The position numbers and the translations under genes are program-made. Shown piece after piece: positions 43,883-53,355 of a stretch of 64,000 nt of DNA; position 1 is the first letter of the stretch, and the number at the start of each line of letters is the position of its first letter. The stretch is from Endozoicomonas sp. GU-1. GTDB lineage: Bacteria > Pseudomonadota > Gammaproteobacteria > Pseudomonadales > Endozoicomonadaceae. The stretch lies in contig NZ_CP114771.1 of NCBI RefSeq assembly GCF_027366395.1, positions 682,001 to 746,000 of the forward strand, read 5' to 3'. The notes beneath the pieces were generated by a model. The model saw nothing but the letters and a program-made list of their open reading frames with translations, was not told the DNA's origin and searched no databases.

Positions 43883-43912
43883 AATATAAAAAGCAGACTG
43901 CTGTTCTGCTCA
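43883..43912 (-). promoter_or_regulatory. Candidate promoter and palindrome of L15
   Basis: TATATT and perfect AGCAG-T-CTGCT; upstream box TGAGCA. The read-through tail of L16 reaches its edge. Confidence 0.45.
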
Positions 43913-46414
43913 GAAGTTCATTTTGCGGAAAAGTTTACTTGAATCATGATGAGAGGAAGGCGATTGTTGACTGTTTGTTTTCTGCCTCTTTGCCGGGTTA
44001 GTTTGCTCTCCTAAATGTTCTTCACCAGTAACCCATGCAGCATCTGTCCACCTTCTTTTAAGTGATACAGAGCCATGCTCATGTGGCGGAATACCTATTC
44101 TGGTCTTTATTTGATCAATGTATAGTTTCATTAAATCCTGACTCAAGAGCCTGTTAACCGGAATTTCAATGACCTCAAATCCTGCTTTTTGCAACAGTGC
44201 GATTTTCAGCAGAGTCGAACCATTCCTGGTTTTGAAATCACCACCTACGTAATGACCCGGTCCCTGAACTTCAAGAACCATGTTGTGATCTGTCAGAAGC
44301 AGGTCAACCGGAGGTAATGAGTTCAGACTCTTTTCTTCTTCAATCTTCAAAGATGGAATAGATGATTGGAGTTGATCGCGGAAGTCGGCTTGGGTATTTG
44401 AAATGGTTGTCTGGTAATGGGGGACGACCGGACACGCTCTGCCAAGCCAACTTGCGGCCAGTACTATGGTGCGTTGATCCTCTTCATTGTGCAGGAATGT
44501 ATTTGCCAGACGGGTAAACAGGTCGTCCATGTGCTTTTCAAGCACGTTATTTTTATTGGCATTGGAGTCTAGAGACAACCTGGCACAGCATACCATGACT
44601 CCCCAGAGAGACATCGATATCTCTTCCTGAGAAAACTGAAGCTTCTCACTGATTCGATAGACAAGCGATTCGAACGTAGAGGTAGCCAGGTTCAGCTCAA
44701 TGAGTTCACCCAGTTTGGCCGTGGCCCACAGCAGGTTGGCAATACCCTGGGCATTAAATTGGTCTTTCTGTCCGTTCACGCAGGTCAACAGCGCAGCCAC
44801 CGCTTCGCTGAACACTGGTGTCTGTTCGTACCCGTTGCCCACAAGTTTTGCCATGGCCCACAGCAGATTGGTGATATGCTGGGGAATAAATTGGTCTTTC
44901 TGTGCGTTCACGCTGGGCAACAGCGCGGCCACGGCCTCGTTGAGCTCTGGTGTTTTCTCCAGCCCTTTGTCCACCAGTTTCGCCATGGCCCACAGCAGGT
45001 TGGCAGTTTGCTGAAGAAAAAATTGGTCTTTCTGTGCGTTCACGTGGGGCAACAGCGCGGCCACGGCCTCTTTGAGTTCTGGTGTCTGCTTCTGCCCGCT
45101 GTCCACCAGTTTCGCCATGGCCCACAGCAGGTTAGCGATACCCTGTGGTTTAAAGTGAGCGTTCTGTGTGTTCACGTGGGGCAACAGCGCGGCCACGGCC
45201 TCTTTGAGTTCTGGTGTCGGCTCCTGCCCGTTGTCCACCAGTTTTGCCATGGCCCACAGCAGGTTGGCGATGCCCTGGGCCTTAAATTGGTCTTTCTGTG
45301 CGTTCACGAGGGGCAACAGGACGGCCACGGCCACTTTGAGCCCTGGTGTCTGCTCCTGCCCGTTGTCCACCAGTTTCGCCATGGCCCACAGCAGGTTGGC
45401 GATATGCCGAGGAATAAATTGGTCTTTCTGCGCGTTCACGAGAGGCAACAGGGCGGCCACTGCCTCGTTGAGCCCTGGTGTCTGCTGCTGCGTATTTTCC
45501 ACCAGTTTCGCCATGGTCCATAGCAGGTTGGCGATATGCTGAGGAATAAATTGCTCTTTTTGTGCGTTCACGTGGGGCAACAGCGCGGCCAAGGCCCTTT
45601 TGAGCTCTGGTGTCGGCTCCTGCCCGTTGTCCACCAGTTTCGCCATGGCCCAGAGCAGGTTGGTGATTTCCTGTGGTTTAAAGTTTGCTTTTTGTACGAT
45701 TACGCAGGTCAACAGCGCAGCCACCGCTTCGTTGAACTCTGGTGTCTGCTCGTGCCCGTTGTCCACCAGTTTCGCCATGGCCCACAGCAGGTTGGCGATT
45801 CCCGGGGCATCAATATCCCTGGCTTCAGGTTTTTGGTTACAGTTAAATATTATTGCATCAAGTAGCGTTGACAATAAGGCAACTTGAGTGAGCTTAACAT
45901 GCCCATCCATGGGTTTATGAAGGGTAAAAACACCCGCTGAAGTAAATGAATGAAATGTTGTCGTCAGGCTTCGCCAATTCCAGCTCCGGGTTGCTGTGAA
46001 ATTTTGCAGCAAATGCATCAGCTGGCTTTGTTCCGCTTGATTTAACGGTCTTTTAGCAGCTGACGTGTATTTTTTAATTGAACTGGCATAGTGCCCGTGA
46101 TTTCTCCCATCATAGCGATGACCGAAACGTTCCGATTTCCTCACCAGACCAGCCATTGTTTCTGGTTTGATGAGGGCGTTAAAATCTTGAGCAGAGTTTA
46201 CTGAACGGCACTGTAGATGTTGATAGGAGCGTGTGCCAGAAGAATGGTAATATTCATTGCGACCCGGGGCAGTGCGGGTGGGATTATCCCATGGTCTGAC
46301 TGTGGTATGTCTGTATCGCCCACGCCTTGAAGAAGTGGCATGGCCATTCGGTTGGTTGTAACTGTTATTTGATCTTTTGTATTGATCACTGATACCAGCA
46401 GAACTTCTATCCAT
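43910..46414 (-). CDS. L16: OPR-RAP protein with lost stop and extended tail (834 aa)
   Basis: Start MDRSSAGISDQYKRSNNSYN; 8 repeats plus half repeat; RAP at about 700-774 in a distinct form (LLTDHNMVLEVQGPGHY) shared only with L19 and L20. Code string GEHHGGQHG. The usual TAA after NSQ is CAA here, so the frame adds QSPSSHHDSSKLFRKMNF and ends in the spacer 52 bp before L15's start. From unit 2 to the C-terminus it matches the 3' part of L19 (about 44.0-45.7 kb against 53.4-55.05 kb), including rare features: WTMAKLVENTQQQ, FFLQQT, DKGLEK, GNGYEQ. Confidence 0.88.
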   Translation of the reverse strand: MDRSSAGISDQYKRSNNSYNQPNGHATSSRRGRYRHTTVRPWDNPTRTAPGRNEYYHSSGTRSYQHLQCRSVNSAQDFNALIKPETMAGLVRKSERFGHRYDGRNHGHYASSIKKYTSAAKRPLNQAEQSQLMHLLQNFTATRSWNWRSLTTTFHSFTSAGVFTLHKPMDGHVKLTQVALLSTLLDAIIFNCNQKPEARDIDAPGIANLLWAMAKLVDNGHEQTPEFNEAVAALLTCVIVQKANFKPQEITNLLWAMAKLVDNGQEPTPELKRALAALLPHVNAQKEQFIPQHIANLLWTMAKLVENTQQQTPGLNEAVAALLPLVNAQKDQFIPRHIANLLWAMAKLVDNGQEQTPGLKVAVAVLLPLVNAQKDQFKAQGIANLLWAMAKLVDNGQEPTPELKEAVAALLPHVNTQNAHFKPQGIANLLWAMAKLVDSGQKQTPELKEAVAALLPHVNAQKDQFFLQQTANLLWAMAKLVDKGLEKTPELNEAVAALLPSVNAQKDQFIPQHITNLLWAMAKLVGNGYEQTPVFSEAVAALLTCVNGQKDQFNAQGIANLLWATAKLGELIELNLATSTFESLVYRISEKLQFSQEEISMSLWGVMVCCARLSLDSNANKNNVLEKHMDDLFTRLANTFLHNEEDQRTIVLAASWLGRACPVVPHYQTTISNTQADFRDQLQSSIPSLKIEEEKSLNSLPPVDLLLTDHNMVLEVQGPGHYVGGDFKTRNGSTLLKIALLQKAGFEVIEIPVNRLLSQDLMKLYIDQIKTRIGIPPHEHGSVSLKRRWTDAAWVTGEEHLGEQTNPAKRQKTNSQQSPSSHHDSSKLFRKMNF
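44000..45660 (-). repeat. Block shared with L19 (about 53.39-55.05 kb)
   Basis: Alignment by eye at a constant offset of about 9.39 kb. Idiosyncratic units occur in the same order, and the variable-position suffix EHHGGQHG is identical. Indicates a recent segmental duplication or gene conversion; ends are approximate. Confidence 0.75.
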
Positions 46415-46438
46415 AATTATATTTCATTAATTCATGAA

Positions 46439-46468
46439 AATATAAAAAGCAGACTGCTGTTCTGCTCA
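46439..46468 (-). promoter_or_regulatory. Candidate promoter and palindrome of L16
   Basis: TATATT and perfect AGCAG-T-CTGCT; upstream box TGAGCA. Confidence 0.45.
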
Positions 46469-46473
46469 GAAGT

Positions 46474-49400
46474 TCATTTTACGGAAAAGTTTACTTGAGT
46501 CATGATAGGAGGCAGGCGATTACTGACTGTTTGTTTTCTTCTTCTCTTCTTCTTCTTTTTTGCTGGGGTGGTTTGCTGTTCTAAATGTTCTTCACCAGTC
46601 ACGTATGCAGCATCTGTCCACCCTCTATTAAATGATACAGAGCCAGGCTCCTGTGGGGGGATGCCTATCCTGGTCTTTATTTGATCAATATAGGGTTTCA
46701 TTAAATCTTTGTTCAAAAGCCGGTTAACCGGGATTTCAATGACCTCAAATCCTGATTTTTTCAGCAGTGCGATTTTCAGCAGAGTCGAACCATTCCTGGT
46801 GTTGAAATCACCACCCACGTAATGAGACGGTCCCTGAACTTCAATCACCATGTTGTGATCTGGCAGAAGCAGGTCAACCGGAGGTAATGAGTTCAGGCTC
46901 TTTTCTTCTTCAATCCGCAAAGATGGAATGCATGATTGGAGTTGATCGCGGAAGTCGGCCTGGGTTTTTGAAATGGCTTTCTGGTAATGGCGGACGAACG
47001 GACACGCTCTGCCAAGCCAACTTGCGGCCATGATCATGATGGATCGATCCTCTTTATTATCTGGCGAGGTATTTTCCAGGCGAGTCAACAGGTCATCCAT
47101 GTGTTTTTCAAGTACGTTATTTTTATTGGCATTGGAGCCTAGAGCCAACCTGGCACAGCATACCATGACTCCCCAGAGAGACATCGATATCTCTTCCTGA
47201 GAAAACTGAAGGTTCTTAGGGATTCGATAGACAAGCGATTCGAATACAGAGGTAGCCACGTTCAGTTCAACGAGTTCACCCAGTTTGGCCGTGGCCCACA
47301 GTAGGTTGGCAATACCCTGGGCATTAAATTGGTCTTTCTGTGCGTTCACGAGGGGCAACAGCGCAACCACAGCCTCGTTGAGCCTTGGTGTCTGTTCCTG
47401 CCCGTTGTCCACCAGTTTCGCCATGGCCCACAGCAGGTTGGTGATTTCCTGTGGTTTAAAGTTAGCTTTTTGTACGATTACGCAGGTCAACAGCGCAGCC
47501 ACCGCTTCGTTGAACTCTGGTGTCTGCTCGTGCCCGTTGTCCACCAGTTTCGCCATGGCCCACAGCAGGTTGGCGATAGCCTGAGGAACAAATTGATCTT
47601 TCTGTACGTTTACGTGGGGCAACAACACGGCCACAGCCTCTTTGAGCCCTGCGGTCAGCTCCTGCCCGTTATCCACCAGTTTCGCCATGGCCCACAGCAG
47701 GTTGGTGATTTCCTGTGGTTTAAAGTGAGCTTCCTGTGCGTTCACGTGGCGCAACAGCGCGGACACGATTTCTTTGAGCTCTGGTGTCAGCTCCTGCCCA
47801 TTGTTCGCCAGTTTTGCCATGACCCACAGCAGGTTGGTGATTGCCGGTGGTGTAAAGTCAGCTTTCTGTGCGTTCACGTGGGGCAACAGCGCGGCTGCGG
47901 CCTCCATGAGCCCTGGTATCTTCTCCTGCCCGCTGTCCACCAGTTTCGCCGTGGCCCATAGCAGGTTGGCGATTTCCTGTGGTTTAAAGTTAGCTTTCTG
48001 TAAGTGCACGTGGGGCAATAGAGCGGCCACAGCCTCGTTGAGCTCTGGTGTCCACTCCTGACCGTTGTCAATCAGTTTTGCCATGGCCCACAGCAGGTTG
48101 GCGATATGCTGAGGAATAAATTGGTCTTTCTTTACGTTCACGAGAGGCAACAGCGCTCCCAGGGCCTCATTGAGCCTCGGTGTCAGCTCCTGGCCATTGT
48201 CCACCAGTTTCGCCATGGCCCACAGCAGAATAGCGATACCCTGGGCATTTAAGTGGTATTTCTGTGCGCTCACATGGGGCAACAGCACGGCCAACGTTTT
48301 GTTGAGCCCAAGTGAACTCTCCTGGCCGTTGATCACCAGTTTCGCCATGGACCACAGCAGGTTGGGGATACCCTGGGCATTAAATTGGCCTTTCTGTGCG
48401 TTCACGCAAGGCAACAGCGCGGCCATGGCCTCTTTGAATTCTGGTGTCCGCTCGTACCCGTTGTCCACCAGTTTCGCCATGGCCCACAGCAAGTTGACGT
48501 TTTCCTGTGGTGTAAAGTTCGCTTTCTGTGCCTTTATACGGGGCAATAGGGTGGCCACGGACTCTTTGAGCCCTGCTGTCTGCTCCTGCCCGTTGTCCAC
48601 CAGTTTCGCCAGGGCACACAGCAGGTTGGCGATATGCTGAGGAATAAACTGGTCTTTCTGTGCGTTCACTTGGGGCAACAGCACGGCCACGGCCTCGTTG
48701 AGCTCTGGTGTCGACTCCTGCCCGTTGTCCACCAGTTTCGCTATGGCCCACAGCAGGTTGGCGATATTCTGAGGCATAAACTGGTCTTTCTGTGCCTTTA
48801 TACGGGGCAACAGCGTGGCCACGGCCTCGTTGAGCTCTGGTGTCTGCTCCTGCCTGTTATCCACCAGTTTTGCCATGGCCCACAGCAGGTTGGCGATAGC
48901 CTGAGGAATAAATTGCTTTTTCTGTGCGTTCACTTCGGGCAACAGGGCGGCCACGGCTTCGTTGAGCCCTGGTGTCCGCTTCTGGCCGATGTCCACCAGT
49001 TTCGCCATGGCCCACAGCAGGTTGGCGATGGCCTGAGGAATAAATTGTTTTTTCTGTGCGTTCACATGGGGCAACAACAAGGCCACGGCCTTTTTGAGCT
49101 CTGCTGTCCGCTCCAGCCCGTTGTCCACCAGTTTCGCCATGGCCCACAGCAGGTTGGCGATACCCTGGGCATTAAACTGGGCTTTCTGTGCGGTCACGCG
49201 GGGTAACAGTGCGGCTACGGTCTCTTTGAGTTCTGGTGTGTGTTCCTGTCCGTTGTCTACCATTTTCGCCATGGCCCACACCAGGTTGGCGATAGCCTGA
49301 GGAACAAATTGGTCTTTCTGTACGTTTACGTGGGGCAACAATGCGGCCACAGCCTGTTTGAGCTCTTCTGTCTGCTCCTGCCCGTTGTCCACCAGTTTCG

Positions 49401-50040
49401 CCATGGCCCACAGCTGGTTAGCGATACCCTGAGCACTAATATCACTGGCTTCAGGTTTTTGGTTGCACTTGAATATTATTGCATCCAGTAGCGTCGATAA
49501 TAAGGCAGCTTGAGTGAGCTGAACACGCTCATCCATGGGTTTATGAAGGGTAAAAACGCCTGCTGAAGTAAATGAGTGCAGTGTTGTCGACAGGCTTCGC
49601 CAATTCCAGCTCCGTGTTGCGGTATAATTTTGCAGCAAACGCATCAGCTGGCTTTGTTCTGTTCGATTTAACGGTCTTTTAGCAGTTGTCGTGTATTTTT
49701 TAATTGAACTGGCATATTGCCCATGATTTCTCCCATCATAGCGATGGCTGAAACGATTCGATTTACTCACCAGATCATCTATTATTTCCTGTTTGATGAA
49801 GGCATTAAAATCTTGAGCAGAGTTTACTGAACGAAACTGTAGATGTTGATAAGAGCGTGTGTCAGAAGAATGGTAAAATTCATTGCGAACCGGTGCAGTG
49901 CGGGGGGGATGATTCCATTGTCTGACTGTGGCATGTCTGTGTCGCCCACGCCTTGAAGAAGGGGCATGGCCATTAGGTTGGCTGTAACTGTTATTTGATC
50001 TTGTGTATTGACCACTGATACCAGCAGAACTTTTATCCAT
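46474..50040 (-). CDS. L17: largest OPR-RAP protein in the window (1188 aa, 16 repeats)
   Basis: Start MDKSSAGISGQYTRSNNSYS; 16 repeats plus half repeat; RAP at about 1052-1126. Code string GAGAANHEGGHEAEAEG, the most Ala-rich. Some units are irregular (IPNLLWSMAKLVINGQESS, IAILLWAMAKL, TPPAITNLLWVMAKL, TPQENVNLL). The tail is altered: a pyrimidine microsatellite on the plus strand (46539-46561, TTCTTCT repeats) encodes a Lys/Arg run (PAKKKKKRRRKQ), and the changed length moves the end into another frame, giving a new terminus (VSNRLPPIMTQVNFSVK). This basic patch is larger than in relatives. The linker region 46905-47283 is nearly identical to that of L21. Confidence 0.9.
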   Translation of the reverse strand: MDKSSAGISGQYTRSNNSYSQPNGHAPSSRRGRHRHATVRQWNHPPRTAPVRNEFYHSSDTRSYQHLQFRSVNSAQDFNAFIKQEIIDDLVSKSNRFSHRYDGRNHGQYASSIKKYTTTAKRPLNRTEQSQLMRLLQNYTATRSWNWRSLSTTLHSFTSAGVFTLHKPMDERVQLTQAALLSTLLDAIIFKCNQKPEASDISAQGIANQLWAMAKLVDNGQEQTEELKQAVAALLPHVNVQKDQFVPQAIANLVWAMAKMVDNGQEHTPELKETVAALLPRVTAQKAQFNAQGIANLLWAMAKLVDNGLERTAELKKAVALLLPHVNAQKKQFIPQAIANLLWAMAKLVDIGQKRTPGLNEAVAALLPEVNAQKKQFIPQAIANLLWAMAKLVDNRQEQTPELNEAVATLLPRIKAQKDQFMPQNIANLLWAIAKLVDNGQESTPELNEAVAVLLPQVNAQKDQFIPQHIANLLCALAKLVDNGQEQTAGLKESVATLLPRIKAQKANFTPQENVNLLWAMAKLVDNGYERTPEFKEAMAALLPCVNAQKGQFNAQGIPNLLWSMAKLVINGQESSLGLNKTLAVLLPHVSAQKYHLNAQGIAILLWAMAKLVDNGQELTPRLNEALGALLPLVNVKKDQFIPQHIANLLWAMAKLIDNGQEWTPELNEAVAALLPHVHLQKANFKPQEIANLLWATAKLVDSGQEKIPGLMEAAAALLPHVNAQKADFTPPAITNLLWVMAKLANNGQELTPELKEIVSALLRHVNAQEAHFKPQEITNLLWAMAKLVDNGQELTAGLKEAVAVLLPHVNVQKDQFVPQAIANLLWAMAKLVDNGHEQTPEFNEAVAALLTCVIVQKANFKPQEITNLLWAMAKLVDNGQEQTPRLNEAVVALLPLVNAQKDQFNAQGIANLLWATAKLGELVELNVATSVFESLVYRIPKNLQFSQEEISMSLWGVMVCCARLALGSNANKNNVLEKHMDDLLTRLENTSPDNKEDRSIMIMAASWLGRACPFVRHYQKAISKTQADFRDQLQSCIPSLRIEEEKSLNSLPPVDLLLPDHNMVIEVQGPSHYVGGDFNTRNGSTLLKIALLKKSGFEVIEIPVNRLLNKDLMKPYIDQIKTRIGIPPQEPGSVSFNRGWTDAAYVTGEEHLEQQTTPAKKKKKRRRKQTVSNRLPPIMTQVNFSVK

Positions 50041-50064
50041 AATTATATTTCATTCATTCATGAA

Positions 50065-50094
50065 AATATAAAAAGCAGACTGCTGTCCTGCTCA
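50065..50094 (-). promoter_or_regulatory. Candidate promoter and palindrome of L17
   Basis: TATATT and perfect AGCAG-T-CTGCT; upstream box TGAGCA. Confidence 0.45.
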
Positions 50095-50145
50095 GAAGTT
50101 CATTGTGCAAAAAAGTTTACTTGAGTCATGATGGGTGGCAGGCGA

Positions 50146-53100
50146 TTACTGACTGTTTGTTTTCTTCCTCTTTGCCGGGTTGGTTTGCTCTGCTAAATGT
50201 TCTTCAGCAGTAACGTATGCAGCATCTGTCCACGCTCTTTTATGTGATACAAAGCCATGCTCCTGTGGCGGGATGCCTATCCTGATCTTTATTTGATCAA
50301 TATAGGGTTTCATTAAATCTTTCTTCAAAAGCTGGTTAGTCGGGATTTCAATGACCTCAAATCCTGCTTTTTGCCACAGTGCGATTTTCAGCAGAGTCGA
50401 ACCCTTCCTGGTTTTGAAATCACCACCCACATAATGAGACGGTCCTTGAACTTCAATCACCATGTTGTGATCTGGCAGAAACAGGTCAACCGGGGGTAAT
50501 GAGTTCAGACTCTTTTCTTCGTCAATCTTCAGAGATGGAATAGATGATTGGAGTTGATCGCGGAAGTCGGCCTGGGTTTTTGAAATGGTCGTCTGGTAAT
50601 GGGGAATGACCGGACAGGTTCTGCCAAGCCAACTTGCAGCCATGGTGATGATGGATTGATCCTCTTCATTATCTGGCAATGTATTTTCCAGGCGAGTGAA
50701 CAGGTCATCCATGTGCTTCTCAAGCACGTTATCTTTATTGGAGTCTAGAAACAACCTGGCACAGCAGAGCATTACTCCCCAGAGAGACATCGATATCTCT
50801 TTCTGAGATAACTGAGGGCTCTCACTGATTCGATAGACAAGCGATTCGAACGTAGAGGTAACCACGTTCAGCTCAACGAGTTCACCCAGTTTCGCCATGG
50901 CCCACAGCAGGTTAGCGATTTCCTGTGATTTAAAGTTAGCTTTTTGTGCGTTCACGAGAGGCAGCAGCACGACCACAGCCTCGTTGAGCTCTGGTGTCCG
51001 CTCCTGCGCGTTGTCCACCAGCTTCGCCATGGCCCACAGCAGGTTGGCAATGCCCTGGGCATTAAGTCGGTTTTTCTGTGCGTTCAGGAGTGGCAGCAAG
51101 GCGGCGGCGGCCTGTTTGAACCCTGGTGTCCGCTCCAGCCCGTTGTCCACCAGTTTCGCCATGGCCCACAGCAGGTTGGCAATGCCCTGGGTATTAAATT
51201 GGTCTTTCTGTGCGTTCACGAGGGGCAACAGGGTAGCCAAGGCCTCGTTGAGTTCTGGTCTCTGCTCCAGCCCGCTGTCCACCAGTTTCGCCATGGCCCA
51301 CAGCAGGTTGGCGATGTGCTGAGGAATAAATTGGTCTTTTTGTGCGTTCACTTGGGGCAACAGCGCGGCCACGGCCTCGTTGAGCTCTGTTGTCTGCTCC
51401 TGCCCGTTGTCCACCAGTTTCGCCATGGCCCACAGCAGGTTGGTGATTTCCTGAGGTTTAAAGTTTGCTTTCTGTGCGCTCACGTGGCGCAACAACGCGG
51501 TCACTGCTTCTTTGAGCTCTGGTGTCTGCTCCTGACCGTTGTCGACCAGTTTCGCCATCGCCCACAGCAGGTTGGCGATTTCCTGAGGTTTAAAGTTAGC
51601 TTTATGTGCGTCCACGTGGGGCAACGACGCCGCCACGGCCTCGTTAAGCTCTGGTGTCCGCTCCAGCCCGTGGTCCACCAGTTTTGCCATGGCCCACAGC
51701 AGGTTGACGATGGCCTGGGCATTAAATCGGTCTTTCTGTGCGTTCACGTGGGGCAACAGCGCGGCCACGGCCTCTTTAAGCTCTGGTGTGTGCTCCTGCC
51801 CGTTGTCCACCAGTTTCGCCATGGCCCACAGCAGGTTGGTGATACCCTGGGCATTAAATTGGTCTTTCTTTACGTTCACGTGGGGCAACAGCCCGGCCAC
51901 GACCTCTTTGAGTCCTGGTGTGCGCTCCTGTCCATTGCCTACCATTTTCGCCATGGCCCACAGCAGGTTGGCGATTTCCTTTGGTTTAAAATTAGTTTTC
52001 TGTGCATTCACGAGGGGCAACAGCGCGGCCAAGGCCTCGTTGAGTTCTGGTGTCTGCTCCTGGCCGTGGTCCACCAGTTTCGCCATGGCCCACAGCAGGT
52101 TGGCAATCATCTGAGGTTTAAAGTGAGCTTTCTGTGCGTTCACGAGGGGCAACAGCGCGGCCAGGGCCTCGTTGAACTCTGGTGTCTGCTCTTGCCCGTT
52201 GCCCACCAGTTTCGCTATGGCCCACAGCAGGTTGGTGATTTCCTGAGGTTTAAAGTGAGCTTTCTGTGCGTTCACGTGGAGCAACAGCACGGCCACGGCC
52301 TCGTTGAGCTCTGGTGTCTGCTCCAGCCCGTTATCCACCAGTTTCGCCATGGCCCACAACAGGTTGGCGAGATGCTGAGGAATAAATTGATCTTTCTGTG
52401 CGTTCACGCGGGGCAACAGCAAGGCTACGGCCTCGTTGAGCTCTGGTGTCCGCTCCAGCCCGTTGTCCACCAGTTTCGCCATCGCCCACAGCAGGTTGGA
52501 GATCCCCTGGGCATTAAATTGGTCTTGCCTTGCGGCCACTTGGGGCAACAGCGCAGTCACGGCCTCTTTGAGCCCCGGTGTCCACTTTTGCCCGTTGTCC
52601 ACCAGTTTCGCCATGGCCCACAGCAGGTTAGTGATTCCCTGGGCATCAATATTCCTGGCTTCAGATTTTTGGTTGCAGTTAAATATTATTGCATCAAATA
52701 GCGTCGACAATAAGGCCGCTTGAGTGTGCTGAACACGCTCATTCATGGGTTTATGAGGGGTAAAAACACCTGCTGAAGTAAATGAGTGAAGTGTTGTCGT
52801 CAGGCTTCGCCAATTCCAGCTCCGTGTTACAGTAAAATTGTTAAGCAAACGCATCAGCTGGCTTTGTTCTGTTCGGTTTAACGGTCTTTTAGACGCTGAC
52901 GAGTATTTTTTAATTGAACTGGCATATTGCCCGTGATTTCTCCCATCATAGCGATGGCCGAAACGATCCGATTTATTCACCAGACCATCCATTATTTCTG
53001 GTTTGATGAGGGTATTAAAATCTTGAGCAGAGTTTACTGAACGGTGTATTAAGTATTGAGAAGGGCGTGTGCCAGAAGAATGGTGAAATTCATTACATCC

Positions 53101-53250
53101 CGGGGTAGAGCGGGGGTGACTACCCCGCTGTCTGACTGTGGCATGTCTATATCGCCCACGCCCTGAAGAAGGGGCATGGTCATTCGGTTGGTTGTAACCG
53201 TTACCTGATCTTGCGTATTGACCACTGATACCAGCAGAACGTCTATCCAT
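50146..53250 (-). CDS. L18: OPR-like repeat protein with RAP domain (1034 aa)
   Basis: Intact: start MDRRSAGISGQYARSGNGYN, 13 repeats plus half repeat, RAP at about 918-992 (VDLFLPDHNMVIEVQGPSHY), tail ending NPAKRKKTNSQ. Code string GGHEMEGAEEHGGE. Its N-terminus is closest to L15 (MDRRSAGIS, GSHPRSTPGCNEFHHS), and its tail (HGFVSHKRAWTDAAYVTAEEHLAEQ) also matches L15, while the repeat blocks differ, so ends and repeat arrays have separate histories. The antisense strand is open for 585 codons (50944-52701) only because of the repeat's base composition. Confidence 0.9.
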   Translation of the reverse strand: MDRRSAGISGQYARSGNGYNQPNDHAPSSGRGRYRHATVRQRGSHPRSTPGCNEFHHSSGTRPSQYLIHRSVNSAQDFNTLIKPEIMDGLVNKSDRFGHRYDGRNHGQYASSIKKYSSASKRPLNRTEQSQLMRLLNNFTVTRSWNWRSLTTTLHSFTSAGVFTPHKPMNERVQHTQAALLSTLFDAIIFNCNQKSEARNIDAQGITNLLWAMAKLVDNGQKWTPGLKEAVTALLPQVAARQDQFNAQGISNLLWAMAKLVDNGLERTPELNEAVALLLPRVNAQKDQFIPQHLANLLWAMAKLVDNGLEQTPELNEAVAVLLLHVNAQKAHFKPQEITNLLWAIAKLVGNGQEQTPEFNEALAALLPLVNAQKAHFKPQMIANLLWAMAKLVDHGQEQTPELNEALAALLPLVNAQKTNFKPKEIANLLWAMAKMVGNGQERTPGLKEVVAGLLPHVNVKKDQFNAQGITNLLWAMAKLVDNGQEHTPELKEAVAALLPHVNAQKDRFNAQAIVNLLWAMAKLVDHGLERTPELNEAVAASLPHVDAHKANFKPQEIANLLWAMAKLVDNGQEQTPELKEAVTALLRHVSAQKANFKPQEITNLLWAMAKLVDNGQEQTTELNEAVAALLPQVNAQKDQFIPQHIANLLWAMAKLVDSGLEQRPELNEALATLLPLVNAQKDQFNTQGIANLLWAMAKLVDNGLERTPGFKQAAAALLPLLNAQKNRLNAQGIANLLWAMAKLVDNAQERTPELNEAVVVLLPLVNAQKANFKSQEIANLLWAMAKLGELVELNVVTSTFESLVYRISESPQLSQKEISMSLWGVMLCCARLFLDSNKDNVLEKHMDDLFTRLENTLPDNEEDQSIITMAASWLGRTCPVIPHYQTTISKTQADFRDQLQSSIPSLKIDEEKSLNSLPPVDLFLPDHNMVIEVQGPSHYVGGDFKTRKGSTLLKIALWQKAGFEVIEIPTNQLLKKDLMKPYIDQIKIRIGIPPQEHGFVSHKRAWTDAAYVTAEEHLAEQTNPAKRKKTNSQ

Positions 53251-53274
53251 AATTATATTTCATTAATTAATGAA

Positions 53275-53304
53275 AATATAAAAAGCAGACTGCTGCTCTG
53301 CCCA
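53275..53304 (-). promoter_or_regulatory. Candidate promoter and palindrome of L18
   Basis: TATATT and perfect AGCAG-T-CTGCT; upstream box TGGGCA. Confidence 0.45.
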
Positions 53305-53355
53305 GAAGTTCATTGTGCGGCAAAGTTTACTTGAGTCATGATGGGAGGAAGGCGA

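Noticed and set aside
50944-52701. A 585-codon open frame on the plus strand (and similar ones, for example 7864-9009 and 34258-35379) with its own 44-residue periodicity
   Set aside because: It lies exactly antisense to the repeat blocks, begins and ends with them, has Cys/His/Gln-rich translation of no known family, and lacks start signals. It is a by-product of the 132-bp period being a multiple of three.
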